Source: Phaseolus vulgaris
Lineage: Eukaryota > Streptophyta > Magnoliopsida > Fabales > Fabaceae
Direction of reading: 5' to 3'
Assembly (NCBI RefSeq): GCF_000499845.2
Contig: NC_023749.2
Coordinates: 4,249,030 to 4,313,029 of the forward strand
Length of the DNA stretch: 64,000 bases
Positions 35,354-48,787 of the stretch are shown piece by piece. The position numbers and the translations under genes were made by a program. Every line of letters starts with the position of its first letter. The first letter of the stretch is position 1. The notes below the pieces were generated by a model, which was not told where the DNA came from, made no database searches, and saw only the letters and a list, made by a program, of their open reading frames with translations.

Positions 35354-35506
35354 AACAGTGGACTCGAAGAAGTGAACTTTGTAGCCCAAAGAAAGAAAAA
35401 GAAAAAGAAAATAAAAAGGAAGTAGAAGAAGAGAAGCAAGGAAGCATTTTTCTGTGTTGTGTGTAGCGATCTTCAAACCTTTCTCTCTCATTCGATCACA
35501 TTCAAA

Positions 35507-38500
35507 ATGGACATTGATTTCAAAGAATACCAGTTGCGCTGCGAGCTTCGGGGTCACGAAGATGATGTAAGATTTATCTTTCAATTCTTCATCTAAAATC
35601 TCAAACTTCCAGAACTCAAACGTCCTCGTTTTGCCTTTTTTTTTTCGTTTTAATTTCAATTTGCATTGATTGTTGAATTCAGGTTCGGGGAATATGCGTT
35701 TGCGGCAGCGAGGCCATAGCGACGTCGTCGAGGGACCGGACGGTTAGGTTGTGGTCTCTGGACAGCCACCGCAAGTTCGTGAGTTCCAAGATTCTGTTGG
35801 GGCACACGAGCTTTGTGGGACCTTTGGCGTGGATTCCCCCGAATTCGGAGTTTCCGCTTGGTGGGGTTGTGTCTGGCGGCATGGACACTCAGGTCTTTGT
35901 CTGGGACTTGAAAACTGGTGAGAAGGTTCATACTCTCAAGGGCCATCAGTTGCAGGTCACTGGCATTGCGCTTGATGAAGGGGATGTTGTGTCCTCTTCT
36001 GTTGATTGGTAGGGTTTTTGGTTTTATTTTAACAATATCAATTATTTTGATTCTAGTTATTTTTCAGTTTGCTTGAATTCCTTGTTTCAAAGTCTCCTAG
36101 AAGTTGGAACTGATTTTGCTTCAATTTTGATAATTTTTTGCACACTTTACTGTTGCGTAGTACCTTAAGACGGTGGAGAAATGGGGAAGCTGTAGAGACG
36201 TGGGAAGCCCATAAGGCACCAGTCCAAGCAGTTATAAAGCTGCCCTCAGGAGAGTTTGTTACTGGTAGGTATAGTGTAGTATAGCTACTCGTTAATTCAT
36301 TTATGTCAGGATTTTTTTTTATTATCTTGTGTCAGTTTATAGTAATGATTTAAAGGGAGAATTTATACTTGGGGTTCTGCCTACGTGTATGTGAGATCTT
36401 GTTACCTAAAATACTTTTATTTTTTGGAATGATTTGGAGTGCATTGAGTTTGTCAAACTTACGGTCTCACAATTTTAGGTTCAAGTGACACTACTTTAAA
36501 GCTTTGGAGAGGAAAAACTTGCATACATACCTTTGAAGGACATTCAGGTTTGTTTTACTGCGGTTCGACATGCATGTTGCATTTTAATCTTTTATTTTTT
36601 TAGAAATTTACATTTCTTTTTGTATGCACATGTGATAATTTATAGATTTTCCTTGTACATTTCTTTTGGCGATGAGGAATTTATAATTTAATGTTCAAGT
36701 TTAATATATTGCTTGTCATATTTGTGTTGTGAGTGGATTTTTTTTTGAGATCGTTTTATTTTATCAAATTGGTTATTTTCTGCCAATTTGGCTCATGTTT
36801 TCCAAATAAATGAAGGCCAGAGAGGTTGTAGGCTTGTAGCAATTATGCTGCCTTGGTAACATGTTTTCGCAATCATATTATATTCTTTTATGCCGTTACG
36901 GACTACATTCCTCCCACCTGTTGTTGTTAATGTTACTGCTAATGCTGATGACCTTTGAGGAATGTACAGATACAGTTCGTGGGTTGTCTGTGATGTCTGG
37001 TCTTGGAATCCTATCTGCATCACATGATGGGTAGGTTCATTTCTGCACACACTCCCCTTGATCTAATTAATGAAACCCTGGTTGTGCTTCAGAAAATACA
37101 TATACCTTGCCTTTCTTGTTTTTGTTGTTACAGTTCTCTTAGATTATGGGCAGTAAGTGGTGAAGTGTTAATGGAGATGGTCGGTCACACTGCCATTGTT
37201 TATTCAGTTGATTCACATGCATCGGGACTTATTGTCAGTGGTAGCGAAGATCGTTTTGCCAAAGTTTGGAAAGGTAATTACGTCTTTATAGCTTCTCATG
37301 ATAGAGGTCCTAAGGAATATTATCAGCATATATTACTTCAATGGCCCTGGTTCAGTTTTGGGAGTGCTAAGTGAGCTACACAATAATGTTGGTGGTTGGT
37401 CTTCAGGAAGTTTAAAGGGGTTGGAGATGGGGTGTGTCTCCTATTTTTCTTATGTTTAGGAAACTACTTATTCTTCTGTTAATCAGTTATATTATATTTC
37501 ATTTGCCATAATTCTTACAATTCACAGGTTTGGGTTTATATCAATATGCACAATTTTTGCAACTTTGTTTTTGAAAATATAAATTATCTTTTATAAGAGT
37601 ACACATTTTATTTTGTAGTGTCATATGAAGAGACCTCTCTCTTTCATTTTCACTATTCAACTTGCCATGTGCATGAATATTCTAAGGTTGTAAAAAGCTC
37701 AAAGGCATCAGTTTTACTTCACGGGCTATTGTGTTGATTTTTTTGCCTCAACTTATGTATCTCTGATTTGAAATTACAGACTTTTTTCTCTTGAAACTTT
37801 TCCAGATGGAGTTTGTGTTCAGAGCATAGAACATCCTGGTTGTGTTTGGGATACAAAATTTATGGAGAATGGGGATATTGTGACTGCATGTTCAGATGGA
37901 GTTGTACGCATTTGGACTGTAGATCAGAATAATGTTGCTGAACAGCTAGAGCTTGATTTATACACTTCAGAACTTTCTCAGTACAAATCTAGTAGGTATG
38001 TTTTGTTCATTTGGTTGTCATAATGTGCTTGCTACTTCCTTGTCACATCAGTTTTTCCTTTTCTTGTCTGTCCATATTGTGAATTTCCTAACCAAGATTT
38101 TCACTTGACTCTGGAAATATATGGTTCATTTGTCCTTGGTGAATACATGGCTTATTTTTAATTTTTAAATATATATTATGCTATGCTTGGATTAGCTATC
38201 TCTTGGTATTATTGGTGAACTTAGCTTGATCTGTTTATTTTTGCTAGGAAGCGGGTTGGAGGATTGAAATTAGAAGAGTTACCTGGCTTGGAGGCACTGA
38301 AGATCCCAGGTATAGTTTTAACTGTTTCTTCTTCAAATGCCCTACACCCACCATTTGTTTCTTCGTTTGGAGTGTTGGAATTGGGGTTGGGGAGACAGAT
38401 GTAATTTGCAAGTGATGGCATCACATTGCTGAAGATTGCCCACCTTTTGTAATCACATGCTATTTCCGGTTTTGAATATCTTTTTAGATAGGAGAGCTAA

Positions 38501-41500
38501 GCTTGATTGAATGAAATTGTAGCATTAAATTAGTCATAACTTATAAGTTTTCAACAGTTCTGTAATACCTGTTGGCTAATGACATTCTGTGATTTATACT
38601 TGTGCATGATACATGGTTAGAATGAACCCACCCACCCCCTCCTCTTTTGAACTGTGTTATAAATTTCTTGCATATTCGAGCCCAGTGTTTGTCATTCTTT
38701 CTGTTTTAAGCATCTTCTGATTCTGAACAGGAACAACTGATGGCCAGACAAAAGTAGTCAGAGAGGGGGATAATGGGGTGGCATATGGATGGAACATGGG
38801 AGAACAGAAGTGGGATAAAGTAATTCCCTTTGTTCTATACAACTTTTAATTTTCTATTGTGTTTCACTTAAACTGTCTATTTCTGTTGCCTAATTCAAAT
38901 CCAAGTTGCAGTGGCAAATGTAGATGATATTATAAGATTTTTTTAAATAACAATTTACATTTACTTAAAGATCGGTGAAGTTGTTGATGGACCTGAGGAA
39001 TCAAATCCTCAAATTTTTGATGGTATTCAGTATGATCATGGTCAGTTTCCTTTGTTTCCCTGAACACTTGATTAGGTTTGCCTTCTTCAGATTCATTTCT
39101 TATACATTTTACCTGTGATGCTCAGTGTTTGATGTGGATATTGGTGATGGTATGCCTATTCGTAAGCTGCCATACAATAGATCAGGTATGCATTTTTACC
39201 TCCAGGCAGCATGTTTAATCCTAACTTAATAGTGAACGGATTCACTTTCTTGTGCCACATTAGGAGAGGTTATCTTGTTGTTCTATAGATGTTTTGGAAT
39301 AGTGACTTTAACTGACTTATTAGGGTCAGTAGAAACATATTAATTATTATTTCATTAGTTCATTATATTTTGTCTAATTCAGTTATGAGAACTTGGAGAA
39401 GTAGATGGATTTATTCATATTCCACTAGATAATCAGGATCGTGTAATATGAACTACTGGGCCAAGTTATCGAAAACTGTTATGGTAGATTGCATCAATTT
39501 CCAGAATATGTGCATGTGTGCTACTTGGTCAATATACTAATAAAAGGAAGCAGTTGTTTTGGAGTGTCCTGTATAGAAAAAAAGGAGGTGTGGTAGTAAA
39601 ATAGCACTCATATTTCTGTTTTCCTTGCATTTGATTTTCGCTTATGCTCTGAAGCCTGAAGTCACAGTACTTTTAAGACAGTAGAGAGATATTTATGAAG
39701 AAGAGAATGTGTCAAGCTTTTCAAAATCTTTGTCCCTTATTCCTCTGTTCTGTGATGTGAACATACCACCCTCTTTTACAATTGGTTTAATTATTAGAAC
39801 CTCGGAAGATATTGAGGTTTCTAAGATATCATTTTGATGTACTTGTACATTAAGCTTTATAGGAAACTTTATTGCCCATTTTATGCTTTAAGCCTTCTTG
39901 TCACTTGCAATTGTTTGTCTTATTTGACCCATGCTAGATGCTAAGAATCAAACCTCGTCCTTGTTTATGCCTGTGAATGAAAATTGCTGACTAATAAAAA
40001 AACTTTAATGTCTCCAGATAATCCATATGATGTTGCTGATAAATGGCTACTCAAGGAGAATCTTCCACTTTCTTTTCGTGAGCAAATTGTACAGTTCATT
40101 CTTCAAAATACTGGACAAAACAATGTTACTTTTGATGCTTCATTTCGAGATCCCTATACTGGCTGTAAGTATAAATATCCGTTAAATAAAAAAATTTGAT
40201 GGTGGTCAATGACGTCCATTGTCCTTTTTGTCCTCCTTTTTTTATTTCATTTTATTTATTTATTTCTGTTTCAGCCCATGCTTACGTACCAGGACAACCT
40301 TCTTATTTGTCTGGTAATAAAAGTTCAGCTTTATGTGGTTGTTCATGTGTTTCATTACGTTCATCTTGTATGTATCACGTGCTTGTATTACTCATCCCAA
40401 TTATTTTTTATTTATTTTTAATGACAGATAATTCTGCAAAACCCACTTTCAAGCATATTCCTAAGGTGTGCTTTCATACCCTTTGTTTTGGATGTTGTTG
40501 ACATATTTTGTCCTGGGGAAATACATTTCAACCTGAGAGTTCTGAAGTCTGGAAAATGCAAATGATCTGTTTTTTCTTTTACTTAGTAGTTTTTTTTTTC
40601 TTTTTTATTAAAATAAAAAATGCATTTTTAATTTTTAACTTGGGTTACATGATCTGTGGGTCCTTAAAGCCAGGCTATCCCTTTGTTTTGGATGTTGTTG
40701 ACATATTTTGTCTTCAGGAAATACATTTCAACCTGGGAGTTCTTAAGTCTGGAAAATGCAAATGATCTGTTTTTTCTTTTACTAAGTAGTATTTTTTTCT
40801 CTTTTCTATTAAAATTAAAAACAATGCATTTTTATTTTTAAATTTGGGTTACATGATATGTGGGCAGTTAAAGCCAGGCTATGTAGCAAAATCCTTAGTC
40901 CCAGCATGTTATTTTTTGTGTCCTAAACATAAGTGTAGATTTATAATATAACATTAGCACCCAATCTGGTATGTTTTGGCATAAGGAATTTGTAATTTTT
41001 ATTTTTCTGTAATTGTGGTCTATGTACCCTACTTTCACGGTGTATTTAAGATAGGGATCCCTTGATTCGGTAAGCACAGAATATTGCTCTAGTGGAGCTC
41101 AATAGGAAGAAGTGACTATTAATGTTTCTTGATGATGCCCTTGTTTATTAGTTGCAAATGGGGTTTCACCTTAGAAAATTGGTGGCAAGTAACTCTAAAG
41201 TTTTGATTTCACTGTAATTTGACCTTCATGGTTTTTCTGTTATTATTATTATTATTACTGCTACTATTATTAGAAGACAAGCAGTCAGACGGGCCAGTAT
41301 ATCATATTTATAGAAATGTTGCTCAACGGACAACTAATTTGATTCCATTTGGAAGTGGATAGTGCTAAAAATTGTGTAATAATTTTTTAAGCAATTTCTG
41401 TGAGGAAATTTGAACTTTTTCCCTCTTTGAGTTAATCATGTAATTTGATAGCTCATACCCGCTTTTTACTTCTGTTGTCAGAAAGGGATGCTTGTTTTTG

Positions 41501-44500
41501 ATGCAGCTCAGTTTGACGGGATCCTTAAAAAGATTACTGAGTTCAATATTACATTACAATCTGACCAGGTAGATATGGTATATTTTTTGTTCTTCTTTGG
41601 TTATTAATTTGTTATACATACTGTTAAAATCATATACTTTTGGTAAAAGGAATTTCAAAGTTGCGATGGTCAGGATTGGGGAATTTTTTAATCTTCCGTA
41701 TCTGCTTTATCCATGATCATTTGAAACCCCAATATACTTGTTGATGATGATAACTTAAAATGCCTTTTGATGAAAGACTTGGAATCTACGGGTTATGAAA
41801 CATGACTTCCAACCACCTAAAGAGAAACCGTGCAATTGAACTATGTATCAGAAAGAAATAATAACAATAAAGCCGCTTGTCTTAGCAAGTGGACTTCAAC
41901 TTTTAGCGAGCATACATGGATTCAAATACTGGATGTGCTCTGTAAATCGGTTTTATTTTGTCAATCTCATGCAGGAAAAACAGAACTTGTCTTTGACTGA
42001 GCTCAATGTTTCTAGACTGGGTGCCATTGTTAAAATTCTGAAAGACACTTCACATTATCATTCTAGTAAATTTGCAGACTCTGATATAGACTTGTTACTG
42101 AATCTGGTTCGATCATGGCCTATTTCAATGATATTTCCTGGTTAGTTATTGTCTCTTGTTGCTCCTTTTTGTTGTACTTCAAGAAATTTCCATTGCTAAT
42201 TTCACAAAACCATTGGAATTTCTTTTTTCATTTTCTTTCTTGTCCTCACTTAAATCTCTTTTCTAGTCTTTAGGAAAATGGTCTTCCTTACTTCTTGTTG
42301 TGCTTTCTCTATGCAGTCATTGATATCATAAGGATAATTGTTCTTCATCCAGATGGGTCTATTTTACTTCACAAGCATTTTGAAGCAGAAAACGGTATCA
42401 ATCTTGCCATCATTTTGTTTTCTGACATCAAATTATGATAGCAATCAATAGAATCCCATTCTTTTGGTGTGAACATTGAGAGAAGTGAGAACCGCAATAG
42501 AATTCCATGTTTCTAGTGTGAGAGTCAAGTCCCATACCTTGCAATTGAATCCTAACATCTCATCATACTTCTCCTGTACCAGTGACCATGTGGGCTGTCT
42601 GTACACTAACTCTTTGATTAGTTGCAAGTAAACATTGTAATGCTAGTGGTACCACCCCACACTGCTTGTTTGCAGTTGAGAGACACAATGAAAAGATTTA
42701 TACCAATTAATATATACCCTTTCAGCAGTTACCTTAGTAGTTAGTTATGTTTTCTCTCCCTTAGTTTTGTTCCTCTACATTGTGCCCCTTTCAACCCCTT
42801 CTATTATGCACTTTGGTTATCCTTGTGTTTCTATCAGAAATATGCCCTAGTACTGATATTCCTTGATCTTGGAGCATATTTTTCTTTTCCTACCTTTTTG
42901 TTAGTGTGTAATCTTTTATTGATTTTCTCCTGTGTTATATCCAGACATACTTGTGGAAGTGATTAAGAAAGTCACTGTAAATCCAACAATTCCTGCAAAT
43001 CTGTTGACCAGCATCCGTGCTGTAACTAATCTCTTCAGGAATTCGTGCTTCTACAACTGGTTGCAGAAACATCGTAGTGAGGTTAGCATTTCTTTATTGT
43101 AATTTTCTTACTTTGAATTTTTGAAGGATTTGTAGAACTGCTTGATAGACTAACATTAGTGTAGAAATTTTCTTATACATTGTTGAGAAAAACGATTCAT
43201 TATGTAACATTGTTGTTAAGAAAAAAGGATTTATAAATGCATACCTTGTGTGATGAATTTAGAACTTTTTATTGTTCCTCTGTTTTCATGTGTTTTTAGT
43301 GATATTCATTAATTTGAAGATATACGTTGACTTTTAAATGTGTCTTTTAATAAATTTTCACAATTCATCATACTGACAGACAGGTATCAATTCATCAATT
43401 CAATGACTTGGACTATTTTTTTGCTTAAAAAAATTCATTTCTGAAAATTCCTTGTTCATTTTTTCTTGGGCAGATACTTGATGCTTTCTCAAGTTGTAGT
43501 TCATCTCCAAACAAAAATTTGCAGCTGTCATACTCTACCTTGTTACTAAAGTAAGTCCTTTTCTTGGTACAAACACTCTAGTATTTTCTTGACTGAGTTA
43601 GTGCACATTGTTCTGGGAAAAAAACAGTGTATTATCAATTATTATTATTTGGCTCACATAATTCCACTATTAGTTTTTCATCTTGATTTACTTTTTTATT
43701 ATTTGTATGTTTAGCTTTTGGAAATTGTCTCTCTCTTTTGGTTGTGTTAATTCCAAATAGAAGATACAGTCTGTGTTCAGGTGCAGAAATGCTTCAGCGC
43801 TTTCTGGTTTTTTTAATACCTCTTCCCCACTCCAAGAAAATAAAAGAACGATTAAATGTTATCTTTTTGGATGAAAAAAATGGAAGAGGGAGGGTAATTC
43901 GCATCTGGATTTCTTTTGTGCTTGGTGTGTAACTCTACTATTCTTCACCATCCTGCTGCATAAGCAAAAGTATAGACGCAAAAAGTGGTTGTGGCTTTTA
44001 GATCTCAGTTCACATTTTATCATTGCAGTTATTTGCCTTTATAAGTGCAATATTAATGGTCCAGAATGTAAGTATGCAATAACTTTTTCTTATGTGATCC
44101 TCGCAGTTATGCTGTGCTGTTGATTGAATCAAAGGATCAAGAAGGTCAATCTCAAGTTCTGTCAGCAGCCCTTGAGGTATGTCTTATGCTGTTTTTACCT
44201 AGCCATGATAATCACCACTACATCCCCAAACCTCTTATCCTACTAGGTAAATTTGACTTGGATCAATTCCATTAGTCTCTGCCAAAAAACAAAATTTCAA
44301 TAAAATCATTTAGGACAAGGTCTTTTAAATTGTTCCTCCTTCTTCTTCACTATTCCTTCTAGTCTTATACTCTTGTTAATTAGATTATCTTCGATTCTCT
44401 CCCTCCTCTCACTGTTGGATCTATTGTTCCTCTCACATGATCAAACCGCTTGTAGGAGAATCTGTCTCCTCCTCAGTAGATGCTTGTGGTTGTAGGAGAA

Positions 44501-45884
44501 TCTTTGGGTCTATTATACTTGTCTTGTAGAATTTTCCATTGGGATTTGAGAGACTTTGATGACACCTAAAACATTTGGTCATGTCGTCCACTGAGATTGA
44601 ATTATATGTGGCATCCCCATCAATATTATATCTAAATAGTGCAAATTTCTACCCCTAAACAATGCTAATTTTGGTCATACTTAACCTGCATTTCTTATGC
44701 TCTGCCATATTCCCCGTAAATGAAAAACCTCCAAATTCAAAGCTTCTACACACTTGAAACAGAAGGAGCGAGTCAGTGTTGCTTTAGATTTTGTATGTGT
44801 CTGGATTATTCAAAATCAAATATCTTACTTTTAGATGTTATTATTTCTGAACTATGCATTTTGTTTTTGTGTAGCTTGCCGAGGATGAAAATGTAGAAGT
44901 TGATTCCAAATTTCGTGCTTTGGTTGCTGTTGGATCTCTGGTAATTTTAAGTTTCTATCTGATGTGTTGTGTTTGATAATACACATTCTTTGTCTCTATA
45001 TAAGGCAAACTGTTCTACCTGCTACATCTCAATGTCATTTAAATACACGATTTTGTATGTTTGTTAATATCTGCTTTTGTGAATACTGATTATCCAAATC
45101 CTTTATAGTATATATCCGTTGTCTACTGTTGCACATCTTGTATTTGTGCATAGATTCTATTTTTTTTATGGAGGATGGAAGTGAAGCTAGTCTGGGTAAT
45201 GGGATAAGCCTTTTGTTCTTGTATAGACTATGGAAGTCAAGCTAGTCTGCATTTGTGTCTCAACTTTACTACATGATTTTTGCTTATTTTTTTACAATTT
45301 ACTTTTTTTAAAACACGATGTTCCAATCCATTTATCACCCTATTATACTCTTGCTGCTACTCAACCTATTTGCAAATTGTTTTGGCTGCAGGTTTGTGTT
45401 CCATATCCTAGTCAGTGGAACACCTTTGTCTTAAGGCACCCGATTTACTTAAAGAAACGACTTAATGACATTATGTTATTATATACTATACTAAGGGTCT
45501 AGAATCAAAATAACACTTTGTTTATTCCGAAATCATGAGCTAACAATTAAATAAAAAACATCCTTTTTGTGTCTTAAATATTTATGTGCAGACAATCCAT
45601 GAATCTGGGAGAACTAATAATGAAGCTTATTATTCAACAAAATGTCACACTAGACAATTTATTTTTTATAATAAATTCATTTGCTTTGAAGCATATCTGC
45701 CTCTGAATTGCTTCACTCAAATTTCATTTCTCTAATCTTCTTCAATCAGATGCTTGAGGGTCTTGTCAGAAAAATAGCTCTGGATTTTGATGTTTTGAAC
45801 ATTGCAAAAGCAGCTAAGGGCTCTAAGGATGCCAAGATTGCAGAAGTCGGATCTGACATTGAGCTGTTAACAAAGCAGAGCTGA
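35507..45884 (+). CDS. PLAA: Phospholipase A2-activating protein (PLAA/DOA1/UFD3)
   Basis: Twenty-two exons: 35507-35566, 35683-36008, 36161-36264, 36479-36547, 36970-37030, 37134-37273, 37806-37995, 38248-38309, 38731-38819, 38971-39040, 39126-39185, 40018-40164, 40275-40313, 40428-40465, 41482-41568, 41975-42140, 42317-42394, 42945-43081, 43474-43550, 44107-44176, 44875-44940, 45750-45884; 756 residues. Despite its name the family is a ubiquitin-binding cofactor of the segregase Cdc48/p97. Domains in order: WD40 propeller (about 10-300, with GGMDTQVFVWD, DCTLRRW, SSDTTLKLW, SEDRFAKVW), PFU ubiquitin-binding domain (about 345-460, VAYGWNMGEQKWDKIG onward) and PUL armadillo-like Cdc48-binding domain (about 485-756). 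Every junction keeps frame. Intron 14 carries a 200-bp tandem duplication. Confidence 0.95.
40479..40882 (+). repeat. 200-bp tandem duplication inside PLAA intron 14
   Basis: Copy 1 (40479-40678) and copy 2 (40679-40882) both run from CCTTTGTTTTGGATGTTGTT to AAAGCCAGGCTAT with few substitutions. The duplication starts 13 bases after the exon 14 donor without copying the donor itself. Confidence 0.92.
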
Positions 45885-48787
45885 TCTGGTGTTCCGCTCC
45901 TCCAAATAAAATGAAGGTAAAAGAGGAGCGATTACACTCATGTTAGTGCCCCGTAATCAGGCACATGCACACAGGGTTCCTTTTTTTATTGTTCTTGGCA
46001 TTGTGTCTCTGGGGGGAGAGGGTCAAATCAAAGCATTTTGTCTACAGTTCTTTGGAAACAGATATTATTCAGTGTACAGCATTTCTAAATTATTTTCCAA
46101 ATTCTATCTCATATATATTGAATTTTCAGTTTCATTCAAAATTCAATTTGGTACATATTGTATTATTTTCATCATCTACATGTTCACCCTCCATTCTTTT
46201 ACTACTATGACTCCATCATCATCAACATGGAAACTAGAATGGAAGTCTGGCTTGGGGTAAAATCATTAACATCAGACCAAGTATTTGAAAAGAGGGAACC
46301 GTCAATTGAGCTTTAAGTTTGTGTAATATTTCGTTCCTTAGTAACAAAGTTTCATATAAAATAAAATCCATAACCATGATTAAATTATCAAACTTCATCG
46401 TCAGTTCCTGCCACTGGGGGGCACTCTTAGAACACGTTATTATAGTCATGCTTAGATTTACGTTTGTTAATTTGCATTTTCTGTATTCGCAGGATTTTTT
46501 TTGTACTAAAAGGATATCAGCAACCAATATCATTGTTTAGAGTCTAAAACTGACATCCTTTTCAGTTTCAAAACAAGGAGCTGTTTCATTTTAGAAGATT
46601 CATTGAAAGTGATTCAGCAGCAGTAACCTACAATTACAGATTTCCACCGTACCTCCCTACTGAGACAATTATAGTTTTCAACCCATGAGATGTTTATCAG
46701 ATAGGTTGTGTAAGCCATTGAAGTAATTGAGGTAACAGTGTAGTCTTTTTTGCATCATTTGCTTTAATGGTATGTTAATTAATACTTCATTTGGGAACGT
46801 TAATCAATTTTGTGTGCTACTTTTTTTCTTTTTTCTATTTAAGAAACCACGTTTCAAAAGTCATTTTAATGTCTGTTTTGTTCTGTAATGTAAACTAGCG
46901 AATGTTTTAACACGGTTTATACATGAATATGTAATTAATAATTCCTATACTATCTTTATGATCACGCATTTGCATTTGTTTTACCCCTTTAAAACCAAAA
47001 GTGAAGTTATCCAATTATAGATTAACCTTCATTTGTTAATAATTAATAAATTAATGAATATTTCGTATGTTTTATGAATATTTACGAAGTATAAATACAA
47101 TTAAAGTGTATGAAAATATAGAATAAAAACATTTAAGGGAAATCAACGTAGTAAATACAAGATCGTTTTAATGATAATTCATAAATGTTTCCTGGTGATT
47201 AAAGACAATCAAAAATTGGATAGAAACTGGAAAAGGCAATTTATAATAATCAAATAATGGATTAAATTTTTTATTTTATTTTGAAAAATAAAAGTTATAT
47301 ATGTTGGTCAAGGAAATTTATAACAATTGTTTTGTTTTCAATTGAGAACTTTATTTTATGTAAGGTTATACTCTTTTTTAAAGAAAAAGAATCATTAATT
47401 TGTAGGATTGTACTGTTGATAATTTTAATAGTTATTTTTTGAAATTATTGTTTACTGACTTTACAAATTGTCTTTTTTTTATCAGTACAACAAGTTATCT
47501 ATTTTAATTACTTATAATTTTATATTTTACTTTGTAAAGTACATTTTTTTATCTGGTAGGTTAAAGATTCAACCACACTTTAAAATAATAATTCTCAAAA
47601 GTTGGTAATTAAAGTGATTGATACTTTAATATTTTATTTTTCCTCTCTTTTTTGTTTTAAATTGTTTTTAAATTTAATTTATATTCACTGTTATATTAAA
47701 TACAATTTATTCTTTTTATCACATTCTTTTCCATAGTATACTTTCACAAAGGGAAATAATTAACTGACTCCAACACTTACTCTCATAGTAATTACGAATC
47801 TAACCATTGAATCCATGATATCATCTTAATAATGATCACTATGTAAACTTTTATATAATTTGAATTTTTATATTTATACAATTTCAAAATCAAAACATAT
47901 AGTTATGTTTGAAAAGCATATTTTTTTCTCACAGAAAAATTTAGATTAAGAAAAAGATATCAAAAGAGTATCAACCCAAATAATAATAATCTATATCTAT
48001 ATATAAAAGAGATTTCCCATTATAATCATTTTTTTATATTTAAATTTATTTCAATTTTACTTATATTTAATATATTTCATTTTATTAATACAATTGAATT
48101 TTATTAATACAATTGAGTATTTTGTCATTTCTTTACTTAAAAAATAAAATTATTTTTAATTTATTATTAATATACAGTTTTTATAGGCAAACTAACTCCG
48201 CATTCTTTCTTTAATTTCTTATTTTAAGGCAAAAACAAGAAAAAAGAAAGAGCATACTCTCACGCGTTTCAACACCAAATCTCACATATAAAATAAAATA
48301 ACATTTATTTCCAATCACTTTCTTCACTCCATTGCAAGCAACTATATTTTTTATTAAAATCATTATTCTTTTGTATCTACCATCAAGTCACTCCTAACTT
48401 TAACGTGAACATCATCACACCCTCTGATCCCACCAATGAAAGAAGAAAAAAAACTTGAAAAAGAAAAAAAACTTAAATCAAAAAGAAGAAAATAATTATT
48501 TAATCAATTTATCATATTTTTTACATGTTATTTTTTTTTCATTTTCGACTCATCTAAAATTATTATTTCTGTATATATATTAAATTTTTATTATTGTAAA
48601 AATTGAATAAAATAAGTGTTTCCACTAGTAATAATAATAATAATAATTGTTATCGATAAAAAAAAAAAAAACTATTATATGAAAAATATCTAGTATCTGG
48701 ATAAAGAAACTGGTGTGGTCGTTATGGGTGGCACGCAGAGTGTTAAATACGAATCCTCAACGGACAGTGTTCCCAAAGTTTGGATCC
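45885..48787. other. Intergenic region between PLAA and CCS1
   Basis: The PLAA 3' UTR occupies the first few hundred bases. Open frames at 45940-46260 and 46234-46533 are on opposite strands and resemble no family. The rest is AT-rich with an (AAT)n run near 48631-48647. The frame at 48713-48787 is in phase with CCS1 but has no ATG. Confidence 0.55.

Noticed and set aside
35261..35659. 132-codon minus-strand frame over PLAA exon 1
   Set aside because: It is antisense to the PLAA first exon and intron, with a Lys-rich low-complexity product.
45940..46533. Frames downstream of PLAA on both strands
   Set aside because: They overlap one another on opposite strands, have no family similarity, and lie in the probable 3' UTR and flank.
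48713..48787. N-terminal extension of CCS1
   Set aside because: The frame opens with GTG and contains no ATG before 48788.
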